From Hysterium pulicare CBS 123377 (taxonomy: Eukaryota > Ascomycota > Dothideomycetes > Hysteriales > Hysteriaceae), in contig AJFK01000436.1 of NCBI GenBank assembly GCA_000467715.1, forward strand, positions 1-64,000: DNA of 64,000 nucleotides. Direction: 5' to 3'. Each line of letters opens with the position of its first letter. Within the stretch, counting starts at the first letter, position 1. Both the position numbers and the translations under genes were made by a program. Of the stretch, positions 57,657 to 64,000 are shown in pieces. A model generated the notes under the pieces. That model searched no databases, was not told the DNA's origin, and worked only from the letters and a program-made list of their open reading frames with translations.

Positions 57657-59379
57657 TCATAGAGTCCATACCTTAAGGCAGCCTCTCTCCAAAACCCTTG
57701 GCCTCACACCACCACCAACCATTCTCGACATCTCAGGTCCGGGTCCCGACTCCGAATCGGAACTTTCCTCATACCTCGACTTCGCTACAGTAAGCTCTCC
57801 AGACGCTGTCGCAACCATCATCCCAGTCGGATGAATAAGAGTACTGGCGACAGGTCCATCGCAAGCCTGCCACTCGAAATCCCTCTCCACCGCCTCCATC
57901 TTCTCCCAAGGGTTCCTCCACACCCTAACCTTCCCATCTGCGCCGCCAGCCCAAATCTCGTGGCCTCCTCCCTCTCCACTAGGGAAGACGTCCATACTCA
58001 ATTTTTGGTTCATCGTTGCATTTCTGCCTTTCAGCCAGCTGAGACAGGAGCCCAAGTACCGGGTATCGTATATTAGGGCTACGTCGCTCTTTCTTTCCGC
58101 GACATAGAGGTACTGTCCACATGGACTCCACAAGACTTGACTGACCCCATAACCTCCAGCGCTCGCCATATGCCTCGAGAAGCGGTCTCTATCATGTGCG
58201 ATAGTGAAGTGAGTGATGGATTCGCCGCGGCCGGAATCCGAGTAGAGTCCTACGTGCCGAGTCCAGGTGCCCACGGCTAGAGTACCTAGATTGGAGATGC
58301 TCATAGAGGAGACTTGGCCTTTAAAGCCTACGCCGCCGCCTACGAGTCTGTTGCGCTTGGAGGGGATGGTGCGGTATTGGGAGATGGGACCTTCATTGGA
58401 ACGGGAGACGTCGAAGAGGGAAATGAGGCTGTCGGAGCCGGCGAGGAAATGAGAACCGTCATGTGTGAAGACGAGACTAGTTGGGGCTATGTATGCTTCG
58501 GTGTATTGGTTAATGAGGCGGTATGATGCTCTGATGGCGCTTGCGTTTAGGGAAGCGAAGGGATCGGAGGGGTTTGGACGTCCGAAGAGGATGTTTGTGA
58601 GATAGAGAGGTTGCTCTTTGATGCTACTTAGCACCAGAGTGGAATCGGGATCGGCTTGATTGAACCCTGGGTACGGTGCAAAGTCGATGACTGGACTGTA
58701 ACATGCGAAAGAGGCGTATGGTCGAAGAGGGTGTCTCGAAGGCTTTTCGAGGATGTCTTGGGGTCTAAATAAGTTCAGCGGTGTTTGATGTCAGACGATG
58801 CGCGGACACGAACAGTATGAATGCCTGAAGACTTCTCGAGAAGTCGTTCGTTATTATACACGAACCGTCGGGTGACCTGCACATGGATTAGTCTTGTGTT
58901 CAATTCATTCATTAATCATCGTACCATTTTGCGCTTCGAAAACAGCGCCCTCGATATGCTTCCGCTTTAGGCTTGTCTGTGTGGGGAACGTTAATCGGTG
59001 CTTTTTCCTGCCATAATCCACCTCGTTGTTCCTCTCTCTGCAAATGGAAGTAACGTGACTCGCCTTTGTATGATTCGTCGCGCGGTGATTCGTTCTCCTC
59101 AGCGTCAATCTGTAGCGATTCATCTCCTGGGTCATCATCATCATCCTCCTCCCCTATATCTGAATCTGAATCGCTTTCCTCTGAATCTGCCTCTGAATCT
59201 GCCTCTGAATCTGCCTCTGAATCTGCCACTGAATCTTCTCCTAAATCTTCCTCTGATTCGTCCTCTTCCTTTTCTGATTGCATTGCTTCATCCGTAGATG
59301 CAATACATCTCAATCGAGTCAGTTGCACTAGCCAGGGTTCCAAACCTGGATCATGTTCCGCACCCGAACCATTAGTCAT
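57657..59379 (-). CDS. TCAB1/WDR79-like WD40 protein
   Basis: Three exons: 59379-58925, 58876-58808 and 58764-57657 (1632 nt, 543 aa). Splicing gives RCFRSAK-WSPDGSCIITNDFSRSLQAF-ILFVPQDILEKPSRHPLR, the typical first blade and linker of the WRAP53/TCAB1 group, then FACYSPVIDFAPYPGFN, TSLVFTHDGSHFLAGSDSLI, VSSMSISNLGTLAVGTWTRH, VLWSPCGQYLYVAERKSDVA and GGADGKVRVWRNPWEKME. Animal TCAB1 guides scaRNAs and telomerase RNA to Cajal bodies; fungal relatives (yeast Swt21) bind snRNP/splicing components. The N-terminal ~150 residues are very acidic, with an imperfect 4-residue repeat (SEAD). The second donor is GTCCGC, a weak site chosen because it alone keeps frame and the ILFVPQDIL strand. Divergent from the SAM carrier, 266 bp between starts. 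Confidence 0.88.
59180..59236. repeat. 12-bp tandem repeat inside the TCAB1-like gene
   Basis: CTCTGAATCTGC is repeated about four and a half times with one variant copy (CCACTGAATCT). On the coding strand it encodes SEAD-type acidic repeats. Copy number of such in-frame minisatellites often varies between strains. Confidence 0.75.
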
Positions 59380-59645
59380 TGTTAGCTTTATGTTATCTTG
59401 ATCTCTTCCGAGGCTTGAGAGTTAGAGATAAGAGTGTTCTGGGAGAGCTCCCGAGAAGTAAGAATCTGGAGACTTCATATCCAGACATTGACTGCAGTTG
59501 ATGTGGAAACGAGTGCGAGCCAAGTAATATATGAACGCACAGACTTTATAGGGCTGACGAGCTTTGACCACCCTGAAGAGCCGCAACACCAAACTTCCCT
59601 CAAGGGCGTCATCATCGTCATCCCTCACACGACAAGCCGAAGAAG

Positions 59646-60634
59646 ATGCTAGAGTCCCACCGCAGTGCAACGTGGGTGGAGTCACCATATATACGCTCGT
59701 TGCTGGTAAGCCTGCACTCTCCATTCCCCTGGTATCCCCTAAAACCTCCTCGAAAGCACAAGGAACAAGCTCTAAAGAACAAGATCAGGCAGGCGGCTTG
59801 GCAGGCACTACAGTCGACCTCTCCCTCTATCCCCTCGACACCCTAAAAACCCGCCTCCAGTCCTCCACCGGCTTCACCGCAAGTGGCGGCTTCACCGGCA
59901 TCTACCGCGGCGTCGGCAGTGCCCTCATCGGCTCCGCTCCCGGTGCAGCTCTCTTCTTCATAACCTACGACAGCGTTAAACGGCACCTGTTATCCCGCGA
60001 GAAACTCATAACAGGGCGCAATATAGAAGGGAAGGAGTATGTAATCAGGGAAAAGGGTTGGAATGACGCCGTTGTGCATATGTTGGCTGCTAGTCTGGGG
60101 GAAGTGGCGGCTTGTGCGGTGAGAGTGCCTACTGAGGTGGTGAAACAGAGAGCGCAAGCTAGTCAGCACCCTTCATCTCTGTCGTCTTTGCGGTACATTT
60201 TGGGCCAGAGGCATGAAAGAGGTTTGGCGCATGTTTGGCGCGAGCTCTACAGAGGTTGGAGTATTACTATTATGCGCGAGGTCCCGTTCACAGTCATCCA
60301 ATTCCCTCTGTGGGAAGCTATGAAGGAATGGCGGAAACGCATCTCGCATAGCAAAAGCGTCTCGGGGTTCGAAGGCGGTGTGTTGGGGAGTTTTGCTGGG
60401 GCCGTGGCGGCGGGCTTTACGACGCCTCTGGATGTGTTGAAGACAAGAATGATGCTGGCGAAGGAGAAACAGCCCATGTTGTCGATGTTGGGGAATATAT
60501 TACGAGAGTCGGGACCGAGGGCCTTTTTCGCGGGCATTGGGCCGAGAGTCTTCTGGATTAGTGCTGGAGGTGCGATATTTTTGGGGAGTTATCAATGGGC
60601 CAGTAATATGTTGGGAGAAGCTGAAGAATCGTGA
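59646..60634 (+). CDS. pet8: Mitochondrial S-adenosylmethionine carrier (PET8/SLC25A26)
   Basis: Two exons, 59646-59705 and 59789-60634 (906 nt, 301 aa). The intron GTAAGC...CAG is phase 0 and joins MLESHRSATWVESPYIRSLL to AGGLAGTTVDLSLYPLDTLK. This is the expected short N-terminus of the family. The longer continuous frame has no ATG, begins with TTG after a stop at 59555 and retains the intron. Carrier signatures are PLDTLKTRLQSS, PTEVVKQRAQAS and PLDVLKTRMMLA. The residues TTVDLSLYPLDT, GFTGIYRGVGSALIGSAPGA and VRVPTEVVKQRAQ are diagnostic of Pet8/SAMC, which imports SAM in exchange for SAH for RNA and lipid methylation, lipoate and biotin synthesis. A second possible acceptor 4 nt downstream would break the frame from this ATG. 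Confidence 0.93.
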
Positions 60635-60792
60635 TTAGAAAATTTCCACTGTGTGTAAATTTTGTAGATATTACTCTATGCAAGCAAGCGGTGCTACCCA
60701 GAGCAGTATGGGTATGTTGTAGATACTATGTACAGTACAGCTAGACCAAGCATATATGTTCAAAGTTACAGAGCGCGATTAAGATCAGCTGC

Positions 60793-63700
60793 TCATGAGG
60801 TTACGCTTAGGCCCGGAGTTATGCGTCCACTTGAACGACTTGCTTCTGATGATGGTTTACCTTCTGAAGCAGGAGCGCTCGCAGTCAATGGGGGTGTGAC
60901 CAGAGCAGGGTTATGCTTAATTTCCTTTCGACCGTTCGCTTTGTAGTATAGAATAACATCACCGCTGGTCCGCCAAACATGCGCTCGAATACTTGCAAGA
61001 GTCATTAAGGGTGATATCAACTACTTTAAGATTAGCACTTGCCCACCCATAATGACTTCTACCAGACTTACTTGATTATTACAATAAAGCTCAAGGTACT
61101 CCTCAGGCTTTAGAGCATCCGGTTCTTGAGTTTCAGGCAAAGGTTCGATGCGCTCCGCAACGTAGCTCAAGATCTTCCTAGCTCTGAGCATGCGATTGGC
61201 GTTGAGTCGATTGTTGCTTTCTCCGCTATTAGCTCTGGTGACTTTGTCTGATGGAACGAAAAGAGGGATATACCCGTCGGAAGCTATGCTCGGTAACTGG
61301 TTTTGATATGGTTCCAGGATAAATGATACTTTGACAATGTCTTTCATAGGGATATTGTTCTGTTTATGTTAGTAGGGCTCTGAGCGTAGGAGCCGGTGTG
61401 GGGCCTCACTCGTAACAAAACGTCCGCTAGCCAAACAGGTGCAACTTTTTCAATCAAGTCTGCTTGCTGTCCTAAGGACCCAACCTTTCCTTCAAATAGA
61501 TCCGCAACACCGCCGGAGTCAGGTCGATCTTCTTGGATCAGAATCGTCGTTCCAAGTGGCGGCTTTAATACAGGAGTCTCATTCGGTAGACTGGGAGTAA
61601 TGGCAGACATGATGTTTTGCGCCCCCTCATTAAATTGTTCCTCATACGAGTGCCGTATGCGCTGAATCGCTCCAAAGAAATTATCTTCAATAACTCGCTC
61701 CTCCGTTTTCGAGGATCTCGAATCGGAGTCTTCCGACTTTTCATCCACAGCCGCTGGTTTGGGAGCTTCGGGGGCAACAGTGGTCCCAAATTTCTTCATG
61801 TTGAAGCTCATATTGAACTTCTTGGAGAACAATGCTTTCTTATTCTTTGTGTGGTTGGCGTTGTCTGGCTCGGACGGAGATTGAGGAAGGTTATCTTGAG
61901 ATGATTCCGTAGTGGTAGCTCCATTGGTAGTGGCAGTGTTCGTAGACTGTGGATTAGGTGTTGTGGAAAAGTAGTCGCTAGAATCTCTCGTCTGGCTTTG
62001 CTGTGACCGTGTCCTTTCGAGGCTTGAATCCTCCTCTACAGTTGCCGGCAAAGTATTCACTGGCTGTGTACTCTGTGATTGATTGTGAGGTGAGAGCCCA
62101 GGCGTGGCAAGCCCAATAGACAGCCCAGGAGTCGTTACAGGTAGATGAAAACCATTGCTTGCGCGGATTGTGGAAGCGGACGTCGGACCAGACGCTGCAT
62201 TGATCCATCCATTCAGATTCGGTTCAGGAATTTGAATGCTTGCTGGAGGCTTGGTACGGTTAAGGGAGTTCGCCTTCTCGTGTACTAGCGTATTTCTGAA
62301 GGCCTCATCTCGTTTTATTTCTTCGTCGATGAGGTTAGAGAAAAGGTATCTCAGGATCCATTTACCCAAGTTGACTGTCTCAAGTTAGCATAATTCTTCG
62401 GGATGTAGCCAAGAACGATAACCTACTGCGTTGGTCTTCTCGGAAGTCTATTTGCTCTTCCAATTGAAGCTCGTCAGCATACATCTCGGCATCAAAGCAA
62501 TAATTATCTTCAAGCACACATGTCAAACTGCCTGTTCGGGTATCAACCGCACACCAATGAGCTACAGTCTCCGCGGTATTAATTTCAGGTGCCACATCTT
62601 CAAGATGGCGTTTACCGAAAGATTTTATCGGGGCACACTGTAATATTGTTAGCGCATGTTGAAAATTGAGAACTTTGAGGAACAAACTTGTAATAGATCC
62701 CACAATATCACCTCTCCCGCTGTATCCAAAGTCAAAACTCTCCTGCGATCATTGAGCAAATAATGTTTTATCAGTCCATTCTGCCCCTCAATAGAGAAGT
62801 CGGGCAAGTTTCGACAGGGAATGGTGACTCCTGGATCTGGCTCGGTCAAGATCTCGGAAGCTTTCCTTGTACTCGTGACCGAATACATTGTGGACGAATC
62901 TGCGTCTTTGGAAGAAAAGAGAGGGAAGGGGGCGGCGTTCGACATTCGTAACAGAGCTCTGAAGGGTATTTTTGGGGTTGCTCCATTTGTAGGAGGGCTT
63001 GGGATATTAGGAGGTGAAGGGTAACGCGAACGACTGGTTGCAACACTTGAGCGATGCCATTTGTAAGACTCGGGTAGTGCGATTTCCGCTGCCATCTCAA
63101 CGTCGTTGAATCGATTGACACTGGAGCTAGAGGTTGCGGTCCAAATGTAATCTCCGGAACTGACAACCTTGTTCACCCCTTCATGTTCTTGACATATTGC
63201 GACAGACAGCCCTTCATCCATCTCTGCACAGTTGCGCACATCGCTTTTTGCTACGATGCCTGACCGATCGGATGAATAAAATATGGATAGTTGCGGATGA
63301 TCCGAGTAAAGCGACCAAACACTATCGTTGTGCATGGTAAGGGTATACATGCATCTTCCCGCTGTCATTGACCATACTTTGACGGTTTGATCGGAAGAAG
63401 CTGTCAAGATCGTGTCTCCATCTTGCGTAATGAGAACATCTCTCACATTGTCGGTGTGGCCGACAAACTTGGTGATGCGCTTTCCTGTTCTTGGATCCCA
63501 GACTCGAACGATGCTCTCAGGTCCACCACTGGCAAGAATGGAGCTTGTAGCAGCCAGGGCATACACCGAGCCTTTAGCGGTATTCTCGTCTTCTCCTACA
63601 GCAATCTGTAGCTTTTGTCCTCCGCCATTGAGGTCCCATAAGCTTATTTTATGGTCCAACCCGCCTGATGCCACCCAGTTCTCGTGCGTTCCCGGCGAGG

Positions 63701-64000
63701 CTACGCGTTTGACGTAGTCCGTGTGCAAACCGATGGTCTGTGGAGGGAGGACATCCTGCGCGGCAGGTCGCCAAACCTTCACGGTGATATCTGAAGATGC
63801 GGAGACGAGCGCTTGGTTTTGCTGGGCGAGGACAATGTCGTTGATCCAGTGCGTATGGGCCTGAACCTGCTGGCGGAATTGAGTTGGAGGAGGCTTGTAG
63901 TTAGGGCTGTTCGAGTCGGCGAAAGGGTTCCTCTCTTCCTGGGCCTGGGAATTCAGATCCAGATGAAGATCCCAAGCGCATATGACGCCGTCTCGTCCGC
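60793..64000 (-). CDS. WDR48/UAF1-like WD40 protein (5' end outside the window)
   Basis: Five exons in view: from beyond 64000 to 62688, then 62637-62427, 62374-61410, 61359-61072 and 61020-60793. All joins keep frame ([46 protein letters not shown]). The visible N-terminal part starts within the first WD40 blade ([11 protein letters not shown]) and continues [60 protein letters not shown] and [20 protein letters not shown]. The C-terminal ANCR/SUMO-like-type region has [20 protein letters not shown] and [16 protein letters not shown], characteristic of WDR48. WDR48 homologues (Duf1 in budding yeast, Bun107 in fission yeast) activate the ubiquitin proteases USP1/12/46-type. A Ser/Thr-rich low-complexity insert of ~200 residues separates propeller and C-terminal domain. 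At least 1000 codons are present. Confidence 0.92.

Noticed and set aside
59564-59705. A longer PET8 reading frame starting at 59564 and reading through the intron
   Set aside because: It begins with TTG right after an in-frame stop and has no ATG. It retains a GT..AG intron. The short ATG exon at 59646 gives the expected family N-terminus.
1-64000. CRISPR arrays, bacterial operons, secondary-metabolite clusters, or a novel multi-gene defence system
   Set aside because: No spaced direct repeats, no polycistronic layout, no PKS/NRPS or defence-type gene set beyond HET-C. The window reads as ordinary fungal chromosome with mostly housekeeping genes.

Overview
This window is from the nuclear genome of a filamentous ascomycete (Pezizomycotina). 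The evidence is: genes with short 45-100 nt introns carrying GTAAGT/GTGAGT-type donors, CTAAC/CTGAC-type branch sites and YAG acceptors; a HET-C heterokaryon-incompatibility protein; a Kre9/Knh1-type wall-associated membrane protein; a METTL4-type MT-A70 enzyme; and long intergenic stretches. A leotiomycete is my guess at class level, but the sequence alone does not prove it. I see no CRISPR array, plasmid or bacterial feature, and no biosynthetic cluster.

Layout. 573-6031 (-) is a five-exon WD40/alpha-solenoid protein with a very long Arg/Ser-rich disordered tail. 6032-14520 is gene-poor, with one convincing small gene at 9335-9787 (-). 14687-16756 holds a beta-rich orphan (+) converging on a Kre9-domain membrane protein (-). 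17523-20595 is a METTL4-like methyltransferase (-) head-to-head with a LEU5-type mitochondrial carrier (+). 22247-27849 (-) is a kinesin-4-like motor of about 1800 residues. 27850-35490 is a 7.6 kb gene-poor stretch.

35495-48750 is a dense block: a TilS-like tRNA-lysidine synthetase (-) sharing a 290 bp promoter with HSP10 (+), an EF-hand ATP-Mg/Pi carrier (-), cyclin C (+), a short conserved-looking protein (+) and the mitochondrial ATPase inhibitor (+). 48752-53000 carries a SnoaL/NTF2-like protein (-), a tail-anchored Qc-SNARE of the Syn8 type (-) and a RING/TRAF-type zinc-finger protein (+). 53707-56500 is HET-C (+), whose model needs two micro-exons of 7 and 8 nt. After an AT-rich stretch, 57657-59379 (-) is a TCAB1/WDR79-like WD40 protein, divergent from a PET8-type SAM carrier (+, 59646-60634). 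60793->64000 (-) is the C-terminal part of a WDR48/UAF1-like protein that runs off the right edge.

Functional themes. Six genes are expected to act in mitochondria: three SLC25 carriers (CoA, ATP-Mg/Pi, SAM), HSP10, the F1F0 inhibitor and TilS. They are not one operon-like unit, since fungal genes are transcribed singly, but two sit in divergent pairs. The TilS/HSP10 intergenic region contains a perfect three-unit heat-shock element. Exon models were built by hand from splice signals and frame continuity. Wherever a total length is given, the summed exon length was checked to be a multiple of three.
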